The notes beneath the pieces were generated by a model that did not search any database, had not been told where the DNA came from, and worked only from the letters and a program-made list of their open reading frames with translations. Shown here piece by piece: positions 22,535-30,139 of a stretch of 36,690 nt of DNA. The stretch lies in IMG/VR virus record IMGVR_UViG_3300045283_000419, positions 1-36,690 of that record; one strand, written 5' to 3'. The stretch's first letter is position 1; every line of letters begins with the position of its first letter. Position numbers and translations under genes: made by a program. The DNA comes from a virus.

Positions 22535-24230
22535 TGACCTGTTGTGGGTTGATGACGTCTGCGACGGTGACGCCTCGCTTCGCGTTGTTCACGCCTCCAG
22601 CCGCGGCGACCGCGTTCGGGTCAACCATCGGCATTGGGTGCTGAGCGTCGAAGTCCATCACTTCCTTCGCTTCGTCCGGGGTGAGGGCCATCCAGTCGAG
22701 CACCTTCTTTTTCATGATCGTCTGGAGCGGAAGGTTGCCAGGGAACTGCGCTTCGCCGATCTTCAACTTCTGGATCGCTTCGAGGCTGTCAGCATCCTTC
22801 TTCGCCTTTGAAGTCACGCGGCAGCGATAGCCGGTCCGCGAGCCGAGTCTCGATGGCCTGATGGTGCGAGGGTAGAACTTCCCGCCGGCGCTCTTTTTGT
22901 GAAGTGTGACCGGGTCGAGCAAGTCCGGGTTCGCGTTCACCATCGCCTGGAACTTGTCGCCGATGTCCTGCCAGTACTGTTCGTATAGAAATGATCCGCT
23001 TGTGATGCGCTTCGACGCCTGAGCCGCGAGAAGTTGGATCTCGCCGAGGGTTGAATTACCACCCTGTTCCTCACCTTTCTCGATGGAGGTCGCGGCGGTT
23101 GCGCCTTCGATCTGCTGTTTGTACCAATCGAGTTCTTGAAAGACGTCGGCCATCTCCGGGATCTCGACGCGGCGCATCTTGGTATTTGGGTCGCCAGGGA
23201 ACGGCATGAAGACGAACGGGCCGGGTTGGTATCCGACGGGTGTCCAGCCATCGAGGTCGGTGGAGTCGTAGAACTGCATGCCCCAGTTGTGAAGCGTACC
23301 GTTCTCGGCTTTCTGCGACACGCGAACGTTCGCCAGCTGGTTCATGGAGCGGGCTACGTCGGCAGCGCCGTCAGACCAGATGTCCGTGGCTTCGACATCA
23401 CCGGCCCATGTGGCCCATGTGTAGAAATTGACGTTCAGGATTTCGCGAAGTGGTTTCTCGAGGATCTTGCGGCCCTCGGCTACCACCTCCACGTAGGTCA
23501 CATCCTCCTGCTCGGTCTCATCCCAAACCCTGATCTGGGTTTCGTTCAGCTCGACGTAGGTCTCGCCGAGGCGAGGATCTTGTACGTCGTTGTCGCCCAT
23601 GGTCGCGAGGCGTTCGTTCCGCTCTGCGACGATCTGCGCGTTCTCACCTGCCTTGATGATGCCGAGCTTCGTACCGAAGAAGGTCTTCAGCTCATTGATC
23701 GCGGCCTGATTGTAGAGGGAGCTGCGTTCGAGGTCAGAGAGGGTTCGGTAGATGCCGACGTGCGTGACGTGCCGGGCGGACTCGATGTCCCACGGGAGCA
23801 TGAACCGATCGAGGAGAACATCCTGGGGATCGACAACCTGCATGTGGAACTTGCCGTCCACGATGTTCAGCTTCATGAAACTGCGGCCGTAGAGGCCTTC
23901 CTGCTTCTTGTCGACGCGGTCGAGCACCTGGACCTTGAGCCGGCGGAAGGTGTCGAGCCAGTACTCGTTCATCTCCAACTCCTTCTGCTTGTCGTTGGCG
24001 AGATCCTCGAAGTAGAGATCAGGTGCGGCCGAGTTCTTCGAGAGCAGGGTCGCGATCGTCTCCTTCACGTACGGGACGTTCACGCTCTGGCGCTGAGTCA
24101 GGCGGTTCGTGACGACGCGATCACGGAAGAGGAGGTAGTTGTCGGTCCACTCCGGATGCCGTCGCTCGCGGTACAAGCGATCGCCTTGGAGAATGCTGGT
24201 GAGTGTGGAAAGAGGTACTACGTCAGGCAC
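22524..24230 (-). CDS. Portal protein
   Basis: This 568-aa protein would form the dodecameric portal through which DNA is packaged and ejected. It starts at a GTG with no ribosome site. Length, position downstream of the large terminase, and motifs such as RRHPEWTDNYLLFRDRVVTN, VNVPYVKETIATLLSKN, VVDPQDVLLDRFMLPWDIES and EKGEEQGGNSTLGEIQLLAA match podovirus-type portals. The C-terminal region (about 480-568) would be the barrel/crown region. A possible -10 (TATATT) lies about 25 nt upstream. Confidence 0.88.
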   Translation of the reverse strand: MPDVVPLSTLTSILQGDRLYRERRHPEWTDNYLLFRDRVVTNRLTQRQSVNVPYVKETIATLLSKNSAAPDLYFEDLANDKQKELEMNEYWLDTFRRLKVQVLDRVDKKQEGLYGRSFMKLNIVDGKFHMQVVDPQDVLLDRFMLPWDIESARHVTHVGIYRTLSDLERSSLYNQAAINELKTFFGTKLGIIKAGENAQIVAERNERLATMGDNDVQDPRLGETYVELNETQIRVWDETEQEDVTYVEVVAEGRKILEKPLREILNVNFYTWATWAGDVEATDIWSDGAADVARSMNQLANVRVSQKAENGTLHNWGMQFYDSTDLDGWTPVGYQPGPFVFMPFPGDPNTKMRRVEIPEMADVFQELDWYKQQIEGATAATSIEKGEEQGGNSTLGEIQLLAAQASKRITSGSFLYEQYWQDIGDKFQAMVNANPDLLDPVTLHKKSAGGKFYPRTIRPSRLGSRTGYRCRVTSKAKKDADSLEAIQKLKIGEAQFPGNLPLQTIMKKKVLDWMALTPDEAKEVMDFDAQHPMPMVDPNAVAAAGGVNNAKRGVTVADVINPQQVNAA

Positions 24231-24313
24231 TGAAGTGGTGAAGGTTTGTACTCAATATAACGGTGAAACTTCGATGAAGATACGGGGAGGGTTGGGGATA
24301 AGTAGGTCGAGCG

Positions 24314-24847
24314 CTACTTCAGCGAGTGACGCAAGAGATCAATGGCAGTTTCTCGCCAGACAAACACGTCGATCTGCGCCGCCTTCGCCACGGGGTCTCC
24401 GCCAGCAGCAGCCTTTTCTAGCCTCAGATCGAGAAGATCGCGCTGAGCACTATCGAGGGCAAGATACTCGCGCTCCGAGAAGTGCCCATTCTTGACCTGA
24501 AGGATGGCCGCATAGTTCGTTTCTAAGCTCGTAGTGTGTCGAGGGGAAACGACGGCCTGCTTGCTTACCTGACTGGAGTGACTAAGAACGCGGGCAACGA
24601 CTTCATATGCTGGGGGAGCGGCGAGAACGCCGAGGACAATTGTGAGCGCGATGAGCCACTTCGTCAGCGATTCGAGATTGTGGGAAGACGCGCGAAGGTC
24701 TGTCGATGTTCGGTGTAGCTCTTGTACCGCTTTGTACGTCAGAACGCTGACTACGACGGGCGTCCATTCGATGGGCTCATTGTCGATTTCCTCCAGCATC
24801 TGCGCAAGTTCTTCGGGCGATTTATGGAGAATGTCTCGTACGATCAA
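24314..24847 (-). CDS. Membrane protein inserted between terminase and portal
   Basis: This 177-aa protein starts at TTG, chosen because GGAGGT (24852-24857) lies 4 nt upstream. A hydrophobic segment at about 65-85 (WLIALTIVLGVLAAPPAYEVV) is preceded by a charged helix and followed by a polar and helical domain ending in a Lys. It is located in the packaging module, where most podoviruses have no gene, and is surrounded by genes that lack a ribosome site while it has a strong one. This suggests an inserted moron. Function unknown; exclusion or lysis regulation is possible. Confidence 0.65.
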   Translation of the reverse strand: MIVRDILHKSPEELAQMLEEIDNEPIEWTPVVVSVLTYKAVQELHRTSTDLRASSHNLESLTKWLIALTIVLGVLAAPPAYEVVARVLSHSSQVSKQAVVSPRHTTSLETNYAAILQVKNGHFSEREYLALDSAQRDLLDLRLEKAAAGGDPVAKAAQIDVFVWRETAIDLLRHSLK

Positions 24848-24871
24848 TCGGACCTCCAGTCTGCGACGAGT

Positions 24872-26206
24872 TTACACTCCCAACTCCGGATAGAAGGGCT
24901 TCACGAGTCCCGTGGTCGGCGGCGGCACTGTCGTGGCGTTCGTCATCCGCGTCTCGATGATGGCCAGGTAGCGGAGCACGTCTGCTGGGTGGCTCGCCCA
25001 GTCATGAACCGGCTCGGGCTTGTAGAGCAAGAGGTTCTCATCCCACTGCTTTTTGTAGTTGCGGACTCCTGAGAGGAGCTGCTCACACTTCCCCTCGTTG
25101 ATCCAGAGCCGCGGGAACATCAGCCGGACGTGCTGGATGCCGTCCTGGATGCTGATCGAAGGAACGACCTCGAACTTCACGCCCAGCTTCGCGGCTGTCT
25201 GAACGAGCGTCATTCCGGTCTGCAGCTCGCGCTTGTTCGCGTCGTGAGGTGCGAAGTGCCGGCCGTAGGTGTACTTGTTCTCGGATTGGAGCTGCTGGAG
25301 CTTCGCGGTGTAGTGATCGATGCCGAAGCCTTCGGCTTGGTAGTAGTCGATGATCTTCGTCTCGGTCGCGGTGCGCTGCACGAAGGCGATGCACATCGAG
25401 TCGTCGATGCCGAGATCCCAAACCGTGTGAACAGCGAGACGCGGATCATGTGGAAACGGGCGGAGGCGGCCTTCGTTCCTCGCCTGCTGCAGCTCGGCGG
25501 TGTAGAACGCCCCCTTGATGATCGGGTCGTCCCATGAGCCATCGCGCCATGCTTCGCGCAAGCCATCAGGCAACCCGTCGAGGAAGGCGCGATACTGCGG
25601 GTCGGCGTTCAGGTACGGGTTGTCTGAAAGGCGAGCCGGGATGAACACCCGCATGAGGCCCGTCTTCTCGTCCTTCGTGAAGATCGGTTTCGTTGGGGTT
25701 CCCTCGATGTGGAACCGCTTCTTGATCCAGGCGAAGCCCGCATCAGAAGGATTGAAATTCGAAAAGACCTGGGGCTTCAGGTCCGGGACCGACGATCGGC
25801 AGGATGAGATCAGCTTGAGGTAGTTGTCCTCGGAAGGAATGAGGTTCAACTCCTCGATGAGCATGCGCTGGTACTCGTGGCCGACGTACTTCGCGTACGC
25901 GCCGGCATCCTTCAGGTGGCCGGTTCGAAAAACTGCGCCCTTCGGCCAGTAGAAGTCACCAGGGTTGCCGCGCTTCTCGGCACCGAACGGCCGGTAGAAA
26001 CGCTCGGCGCGATCGACCCAGTCCTTAAGGTCCTCCGCAAGCTTACGGATGATGAGGGCACGAAGGAGCGGGTGGTCTTTGTCGTAGAGAAGCCAGGCGA
26101 GGCCGGTTTCGGTCTTGCCTCCTCCTCGGCCGCCGCCGAACCCGATCTCATAGCAGGTGCTCTCAAGAGCCAACTGCTGGGGTGGTGTCGGTGTCCACTG
26201 GTCCAT
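24872..26206 (-). CDS. terL: Terminase large subunit
   Basis: This 444-aa protein is the packaging motor. The ATPase domain has Walker A GGGRGGGKT (K31, T32) and Walker B RMLIEEL (E118/E119), with a C-motif region near SNFNPSD. The RNase H-like nuclease domain has acidic residues D264 (WDLGIDD), D322 (PHDANKRE) and D402/D409 (HDWASHPADVLRY). The start MDQWTPTPP places the Walker A at the usual distance, and the gene overlaps the small-subunit gene by 44 nt. It is the usual first structural gene after the small subunit. Confidence 0.95.
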   Translation of the reverse strand: MDQWTPTPPQQLALESTCYEIGFGGGRGGGKTETGLAWLLYDKDHPLLRALIIRKLAEDLKDWVDRAERFYRPFGAEKRGNPGDFYWPKGAVFRTGHLKDAGAYAKYVGHEYQRMLIEELNLIPSEDNYLKLISSCRSSVPDLKPQVFSNFNPSDAGFAWIKKRFHIEGTPTKPIFTKDEKTGLMRVFIPARLSDNPYLNADPQYRAFLDGLPDGLREAWRDGSWDDPIIKGAFYTAELQQARNEGRLRPFPHDPRLAVHTVWDLGIDDSMCIAFVQRTATETKIIDYYQAEGFGIDHYTAKLQQLQSENKYTYGRHFAPHDANKRELQTGMTLVQTAAKLGVKFEVVPSISIQDGIQHVRLMFPRLWINEGKCEQLLSGVRNYKKQWDENLLLYKPEPVHDWASHPADVLRYLAIIETRMTNATTVPPPTTGLVKPFYPELGV

Positions 26207-26564
26207 CTTTTCGTTCAGGTAGGTACACGACCTTGGCGGCGATGTTCTCGGTGGCCTTGCCTCTCAGGAGCTGGATGTTCTTGGTGGTCTTGTCGAGCGA
26301 GTCGGTGAGGTCCCGATAGGTTGCGCTCTTCAGCTTCACGGCCATGCGCGCTATGACCTTCTCGCGATGGTCTTCGAGCTTCCGTGCTATCGGGTCGAGC
26401 TCTTCGCGAATGCCAACGAGAATCGTGCTCTGCTGATGGGCGGTCTCTTCGGAGTAGCCGGCTTCAAGCATCATCTCCATCATCGTCTTCGGCTTCGCAA
26501 GTCCTAGGTTCTCCGAAATAAGTTGAATGAGCTTTCTCTGCTTGTCGGTTTGGATCTTAGCCAC
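26163..26564 (-). CDS. terS: Terminase small subunit-like
   Basis: This 133-aa protein starts at a GTG 7 nt before the end of the upstream gene. It begins with MAKIQTDKQRKLIQLISENL, and PKTMMEMMLEAGYSEETAHQQ is the HTH-like DNA-recognition element typical of Terminase_2 family proteins. The central coiled coil (about 65-95) and basic stretch fit an oligomeric ring. The last 44 nt overlap terL. It would bind the packaging site and regulate the motor. Assignment rests on this motif and position directly before terL. Confidence 0.78.
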   Translation of the reverse strand: MAKIQTDKQRKLIQLISENLGLAKPKTMMEMMLEAGYSEETAHQQSTILVGIREELDPIARKLEDHREKVIARMAVKLKSATYRDLTDSLDKTTKNIQLLRGKATENIAAKVVYLPERKDGPVDTDTTPAVGS

Positions 26565-26874
26565 GAGTGAAGGGATGCTTCGGGTTGTCGACGACGACTT
26601 GATGAATGCCGAACGCGAGGGCGTTCACGATCTCCTCTTCTTGAGCATCGGTGAAGCCGCGCTTCGTCATTCCTTGCTGCCACCAGATCGCATGGAGAAC
26701 CTCGTGGATCGCCGTCTGGTGCTGCTTCTGGGCAGTCATTCCAGGCTCGAAATACATCGTCTGGGTGTTGGGATGTGTTGAGCCCCAGCAGTTGCCTTGG
26801 TCTGTGACGGGCTTGTCTGACTTGAGCTTCCAACGGAAGCCGCCGATCTTCAAGAAGGAAGGGAGCTTCTTCAT
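26557..26874 (-). CDS. Zinc metalloprotease-like protein (HExxH)
   Basis: This 105-aa protein contains HEVLH (H57, E58, H61) in a helix beginning QTAIHEVLHAIWW, with a downstream EEEIVNALAFG helix that could supply the third zinc ligand (about E80). The pattern matches the minimal zincin/ImmA-IrrE- or SprT-like fold. It overlaps the stop of the preceding 44-aa gene and the start of terS. Phages often encode such small zincins near the terminase, without a known role. Activity against a host regulator or prohead protein is possible. Confidence 0.75.
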   Translation of the reverse strand: MKKLPSFLKIGGFRWKLKSDKPVTDQGNCWGSTHPNTQTMYFEPGMTAQKQHQTAIHEVLHAIWWQQGMTKRGFTDAQEEEIVNALAFGIHQVVVDNPKHPFTRG

Positions 26875-27005
26875 CTAAAAATGAGTTGGAGCATCGCGAC
26901 CCAAATGAACTTCGGGAACCACCAGGGCTTCGGCTTCACGCTGTTCGCGAGGATACCCATCGCAGCGCGGTCAATTCTCTTCTGGCGATCAAATTTGCGG
27001 GACAT
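26871..27005 (-). CDS. 44-aa conserved-type basic protein, first gene of the virion operon
   Basis: The ATG at 27005 follows a -10 element by exactly 6 nt, so the mRNA is predicted leaderless. The product has a basic start (SRKFDRQKRIDRAAMG), a KPKPWW turn and a hydrophobic end (FIWVAMLQLIFR). It resembles a small protein I have seen in other phages. The stop overlaps the next ATG (ATGA). It is too short for default gene calling. A role in membrane association or in terminase regulation is possible; function is unknown. Confidence 0.75.
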   Translation of the reverse strand: MSRKFDRQKRIDRAAMGILANSVKPKPWWFPKFIWVAMLQLIFR

Positions 27006-27039
27006 GCTCTCAGCCTAGAACATAGGCAGGAATCGTCAA
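27006..27039 (-). promoter_or_regulatory. Leaderless-type promoter of the virion operon
   Basis: On the minus strand TTGACG (27039-27034), 16 nt, TAGGCT (27017-27012), 6 nt (GAGAGC), then ATG at 27005. A GCCTA-x5-TAGGC inverted repeat (27013-27027) overlaps the -10, a plausible operator. It is the only strong promoter seen upstream of the terminase-to-tail block. Confidence 0.75.
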
Positions 27040-27093
27040 GGTCTTGGAATGGGCCTGCTCAACGCGCCAGTTTCGCAAGTGAGAAGAATTGCG

Positions 27094-27846
27094 ATGCTTT
27101 ACGCGTATCTGGACGAGAGTTACAGCGGCGACATCAAGACCACGACGGAGTATGTGGTCGGCGGTTTTATCGGGACGGCGGGCGAGTGGAAGCTGTTCGA
27201 GGAGTTGTGGCGCGAGGACATGCAGAAACTGGGGATCTCCGATTTCGGATGCCACGCCGCGAAGTGCAACAACGGGTCGGGTCCCTACAAGCGTCCGATG
27301 AAGCCCGAGAAGCGCCAGGAGATCCAGCGACAACTCATCGTGGACATCGTCGCGAGCCGCCTCTTTGGCGTCGTTTCAATCATCGATATGGAGGCATTCC
27401 GGGAGCAGCGGCCTGGGTTCCATGAGGTATTCGCGCCCGAGGATCGCCAGTACAACGAGGCGCACGTCTACGCAGTGCGGCAGTGCGTGCAGCACATGTG
27501 TCTCCTATCTGAGGAGACTACCCGGGAGCCCTTCACATTCGTCGTGGATCGGAATGACCAGTTCGGGAAGCGGGCGAAGGCTTGGTACGAGCTATCGGTC
27601 AAGAACCCGGATGTCCGGCATGCCCCTCGTTTTGGCCCTTACTCCGAGGGCGATCGATTGGTGAATATCGGCCTGCAGGCTGCCGACATGATGGCGTGGG
27701 CGGGCCTGCGAGGCGCCACTAATGTCCCCTGCTGGCAGTGGGACGAGCTTGTCTCCGCGCGGGTGGTTGGGCAGCCGTTCAGGACCAGTACGAAGTTTTG
27801 GTCCGACGTCGCCGAGGGAGCGCGAAAGTTTACAAGCGGAAAGTGA
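27094..27846 (+). CDS. DUF3800 family protein
   Basis: This 250-aa protein has the DUF3800 hallmarks: the opening MLYAYLDESYSGD (D7-E8-S9), a middle FTFVVDRND segment, and LQAADMMAW (Q195, D198) near the end. The fold is thought to be RNase H-like, with these acids as putative catalytic residues; the biological role is unknown, but the genes are frequent in mobile elements and defence islands. An in-frame ATG at 27049 would add 15 residues that do not look conserved. It is the only plus-strand gene between 4814 and 34168 and is divergent from the virion operon. Confidence 0.85.
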   Translation: MLYAYLDESYSGDIKTTTEYVVGGFIGTAGEWKLFEELWREDMQKLGISDFGCHAAKCNNGSGPYKRPMKPEKRQEIQRQLIVDIVASRLFGVVSIIDMEAFREQRPGFHEVFAPEDRQYNEAHVYAVRQCVQHMCLLSEETTREPFTFVVDRNDQFGKRAKAWYELSVKNPDVRHAPRFGPYSEGDRLVNIGLQAADMMAWAGLRGATNVPCWQWDELVSARVVGQPFRTSTKFWSDVAEGARKFTSGK

Positions 27847-27888
27847 GCCGGGGGCCGAACGCCGGCGAAGATGCGATCCGCTGTTGGC

Positions 27889-28053
27889 TCAGTCCTCGAT
27901 GCTGCGCTCTCTAGCCTTCTTCTTCAAATGTTCGAGGTAAGGCCGGAGTGCTCGTCTCGCGAAGTGCTTTCGAGATGGCTTCCTGCCCTTCTTCGAGCGG
28001 TGAACGCGGTGAGGGTAACCGCTATTAACTTTGAAGCTCTTTGATACGGTCAT
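27889..28053 (-). CDS. 54-aa strongly basic protein
   Basis: An ATG at 28053 opens a 54-codon frame whose product is very basic and ends in ARERSIED. The core HRSKKGRKPSRKHFARRALR and a long amphipathic helix (PYLEHLKKKARERS) suggest nucleic-acid or nucleoprotein binding. It overlaps the end of the upstream 77-aa gene by 29 nt, so it is probably translated by coupling. Routine calling would reject it for size. Function unknown. Confidence 0.55.
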   Translation of the reverse strand: MTVSKSFKVNSGYPHRVHRSKKGRKPSRKHFARRALRPYLEHLKKKARERSIED

Positions 28054-28258
28054 CGGTGGTTGGATAGCTACACCACGGCCAGCACTCGCTCGTGAAGCCG
28101 CCGCAGATCTTGTTGTGCTTGAGAGGTTCCTCGTTCGTGTTCTCGTGGCATCTCTTGCAGTGCCTCGAAGGGAGAGGTTCAGCCGGGCCTAGCTCTTGTT
28201 TCAGTGCTTCTTCGGCGCGCTCCCATGTCTCGTCCTTTGGTATCCACGGCGTGGTCAT
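28025..28258 (-). CDS. Small Cys-rich protein
   Basis: This 77-aa protein has CKRC near residue 34, a lone Cys in KICGG, and CWPWC, with additional His residues, consistent with one or two zinc sites. The N-terminal 30 residues are acidic and helical (ETWERAEEALKQEL). It belongs to the minus-strand group that runs with the 70-aa and CCHC genes. Function unknown. Confidence 0.65.
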   Translation of the reverse strand: MTTPWIPKDETWERAEEALKQELGPAEPLPSRHCKRCHENTNEEPLKHNKICGGFTSECWPWCSYPTTDDRIKELQS

Positions 28259-28267
28259 GCTTGGGAA

Positions 28268-28480
28268 TTAGAGTTGGTTAGTCTTGGGGTTTTGGCAGCA
28301 ACCCATATTGCATGAGCCGTCCGCGTTTATTGAGTGGCCGCTTTGGTATTGCGGACATCCGACTGTGCAACGGTGTTGCTCACGGCTATGGTCGTCAATC
28401 TTCCGGCCGTTCAGGGCAGCTCGATAGATTCCGGCGAGGTAGCGGTGCGTAGCGGCAGCGAATCGTTGAGCTTTGTTCAT
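28268..28480 (-). CDS. Small Cys/His-rich protein
   Basis: This 70-aa protein has a helical N-terminus (KAQRFAAATHRYLAGIYRA) and a C-terminus with C-x3-C, C-x3-CC and His. The zinc-type residues are in HRCTVGCPQYQSGHS and GSCNMGCCQNPK. It overlaps the stop of the CCHC gene by 4 nt (ATGA). Function unknown, but it shares the metal-binding theme of its neighbours. Confidence 0.65.
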   Translation of the reverse strand: MNKAQRFAAATHRYLAGIYRAALNGRKIDDHSREQHRCTVGCPQYQSGHSINADGSCNMGCCQNPKTNQL

Positions 28481-28938
28481 GACTCGTCGGTGTTGGTGAG
28501 TGCTGGCCAGTTCTCGTTGATGGTTGACAGGCGGATTTTGAGCGTCGCTGCGATCCGGAGCGAGTCGAGGCCCTGCCCGCGAAGTCGGTCGATCTCCTCA
28601 GCCAGGCCATCGCAGTCCTTGGTCACGTGTTCAGGGGAGTTGCAGATCACGCAGAGTCCAGAGGACTGAGTGGGTTCGGCGTCGAGGCGGGCTTCTACTT
28701 CTGAGCAAGTTCGGCGCTGGTGACCGGGTTTACCGCAGTTGCCGCAGCGCTTCTGCTTGCCGGTGGTTAAGGCCTTGGTCACCTTGCCGCGGATAGCATG
28801 CGTTCGTACGACTGCGTCCCTTAGTGCTGCGGTTGTCTTCTCGTCGCGAGATGAGCCGGTGTCGACCGGTGAGACTTCAACGAAAAGCTTTCCGTCCTGG
28901 ATCAAGTACGTTTTGTCGTGGATTTGATAGGTGTTCAT
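28477..28938 (-). CDS. Protein with two CCHC zinc knuckles and a C-terminal HTH-like region
   Basis: This 153-aa protein has two zinc knuckles of exact C-x2-C-x4-H-x4-C form: CGNCGKPGHQRRTC and CVICNSPEHVTKDC. Such knuckles bind single-stranded RNA or DNA in retroviral nucleocapsids and eukaryotic proteins. The N-terminus (residues 1-30) is a beta hairpin (TYQIHDKTYLIQDGKLFVEV), and the C-terminal third (IDRLRGQGLDSLRIAATLKI) is HTH-like. It lies in the recombination module beside rusA. A ssDNA- or RNA-binding role is likely from the family; details are inference. Confidence 0.8.
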   Translation of the reverse strand: MNTYQIHDKTYLIQDGKLFVEVSPVDTGSSRDEKTTAALRDAVVRTHAIRGKVTKALTTGKQKRCGNCGKPGHQRRTCSEVEARLDAEPTQSSGLCVICNSPEHVTKDCDGLAEEIDRLRGQGLDSLRIAATLKIRLSTINENWPALTNTDES

Positions 28939-28947
28939 GAAAATTGG

Positions 28948-29319
28948 TTATCTGTTGCTCTTTCCGATCTCTACCTCCGCCCGGGGGTTCTTGGCATCGA
29001 CGGCTCCGAAGTGGAGCGCGAGATCTGGCACGACGCTCCAAGAGTCATCGGCCAGGATCTCGGCATCAACGAGGAGGTCCATCACGCTTTCCGCGGCGTT
29101 CGAGAGGTCGAACATACGGCGAGTATCGGGGTAGAAAGTGATCGATACGACCGCCTGCGGGATGGGCTTCGCCGGTCGGTAGCGACGGACCCTCAGCATC
29201 ATCTCTTCGTGCCACGCGATGAACGCTTCGGACGAAAGCACTCGCGGCCGGCCAGACGTGCAGAAGATCCGCTTCGAATTCTTCTTACTCGGCACGCGGC
29301 CGGGCAGGGTGATCGTCAC
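28948..29319 (-). CDS. rusA: RusA-type Holliday junction resolvase
   Basis: This 123-aa protein resolves four-way junctions made by recombination or replication. It contains VPSKKNSKR near the start and the acidic motif FDLSNAAESVMDLLVDAEILADDS, with the Asp residues that bind the catalytic metal in RusA. The start was set at GTG 29319 because it overlaps the stop of the upstream gene as GTGA (29316-29319), giving the normal family start TITLPGRVP. A far upstream ATG (29424) would add a sequence overlapping another gene by 109 nt and is less likely. Length is normal for RusA. Confidence 0.88.
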   Translation of the reverse strand: MTITLPGRVPSKKNSKRIFCTSGRPRVLSSEAFIAWHEEMMLRVRRYRPAKPIPQAVVSITFYPDTRRMFDLSNAAESVMDLLVDAEILADDSWSVVPDLALHFGAVDAKNPRAEVEIGKSNR

Positions 29320-29663
29320 AGGAAAGCTTGCTGACCCATCTCGCCCTTTGCTGCTTCCGACACCGGTGGTTGCTGGTATCGGATTAGCCTCCAGAAGATG
29401 GCGGTGTTCCCCGTGATAGAGCATTTCCGCTTTCCAGCGTTGAAGAGCTGAGGTTCTGGGTCGGTCACCTTCTCCTTCCGCTTCGCCATCGGACCTACGA
29501 TGCCGCTGATCGTCGACGCCGCCTTACCGAGGAGCTTCCCGATCTCTTGGTTCGTGAGGCCTTCCGGGAAGGTTCGAAGGGCGCGGCGCACCTCTGCATG
29601 AAGCACGGTGAGGTTCGGCCGGATGTTCTGCTCGTATGAGGTTGTGGTCGTGTCCTGAAGCAT
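29316..29663 (-). CDS. Winged-helix DNA-binding protein
   Basis: This 115-aa protein has a helix-turn-helix, TNQEIGKLLGKAASTISGIV (residues about 37-56), followed by GKRKCSITGNTAIFWRL, which resembles the wing of MarR-type domains. It would bind DNA. It could be a transcriptional regulator or a replication initiator accessory protein. It overlaps rusA by 4 nt and follows a hairpin (29678-29700). No ribosome site is seen. Confidence 0.7.
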   Translation of the reverse strand: MLQDTTTTSYEQNIRPNLTVLHAEVRRALRTFPEGLTNQEIGKLLGKAASTISGIVGPMAKRKEKVTDPEPQLFNAGKRKCSITGNTAIFWRLIRYQQPPVSEAAKGEMGQQAFL

Positions 29664-29677
29664 GGCCGGTGGTGAGA

Positions 29678-29700
29678 GGAGCAGGCCGATAACCTGCTCC
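29678..29700. repeat. Hairpin between ssb-like and wHTH genes
   Basis: GGAGCAGG (29678-29685) pairs with CCTGCTCC (29693-29700) across a 7-nt loop. No T run follows, so it is probably a transcript-processing or attenuating hairpin, or an operator for the adjacent wHTH protein. Confidence 0.5.
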
Positions 29701-29713
29701 GGTGAATGATGGG

Positions 29714-30139
29714 TTAAAACGGCGCGTCGTCCTCTGGCTCTTCGTCCAGATTGATGACCGGGATAGGCTGATCGCCGTTCTTGCGCTTGTGGTCAAAGCC
29801 TTCGTCGCCGATGGAGTCAATTCCCACGCCGACGAAGAAGTCGTTGTAGCTACCACTGCCGTCCTTTGTCTTCTTCTTGCCCAGATACTCGATGCCCACG
29901 ATTTTGCCAATAGCGATCGTCTTGAATCGGTCGTCGAGAACCACGCTGCCCCACACGCCTACAGTCTTTCCGTTAGTTTCTTCGAGAACGTAGACGTTGG
30001 AGTTGCCCTTCGGACCCTGGTTCTCGATCCTCTGAATGTAGCGTCCTTCAACGGCGTCGCCAATCGTTAGCACTTCTCCCTTCTGCTGCCACATGCGGTC
30101 AACGTTGCCGCCAACCTCCTGATACTTCGATTTGTCCAT
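29714..30139 (-). CDS. Second SSB-like protein with acidic DDAPF tail
   Basis: This 141-aa protein starts at ATG 30139 (KSKYQEVGGNVDRMW); the longer open frame upstream is out of place with the nuclease gene. The core is beta-rich and OB-like (GDAVEGRYIQRIENQGPKGN, VYVLEETNGKTVGVWGSVVL, IGKIVGIEYLGKKKTKDGSG). The end is EEPEDDAPF, which matches the acidic partner-recruiting tip of SSBs (DDDIPF). It thus looks like a phage-type SSB analogue, complementing the tail-less SSB at 6093-6464. It overlaps the nuclease gene by 73 nt. Confidence 0.72.
   Translation of the reverse strand: MDKSKYQEVGGNVDRMWQQKGEVLTIGDAVEGRYIQRIENQGPKGNSNVYVLEETNGKTVGVWGSVVLDDRFKTIAIGKIVGIEYLGKKKTKDGSGSYNDFFVGVGIDSIGDEGFDHKRKNGDQPIPVINLDEEPEDDAPF

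Noticed and set aside
23136-24233. A 365-aa open frame on the plus strand opposite the portal gene
   Set aside because: It mirrors the portal codons; its sequence is rich in V, L, D and H with no domain pattern, as expected from the antisense of a GC-rich gene.
29320-29424. Upstream ATG start for rusA at 29424
   Set aside because: It would add 35 residues overlapping the wHTH gene and not resembling RusA; the GTG with a GTGA overlap gives the normal family start.
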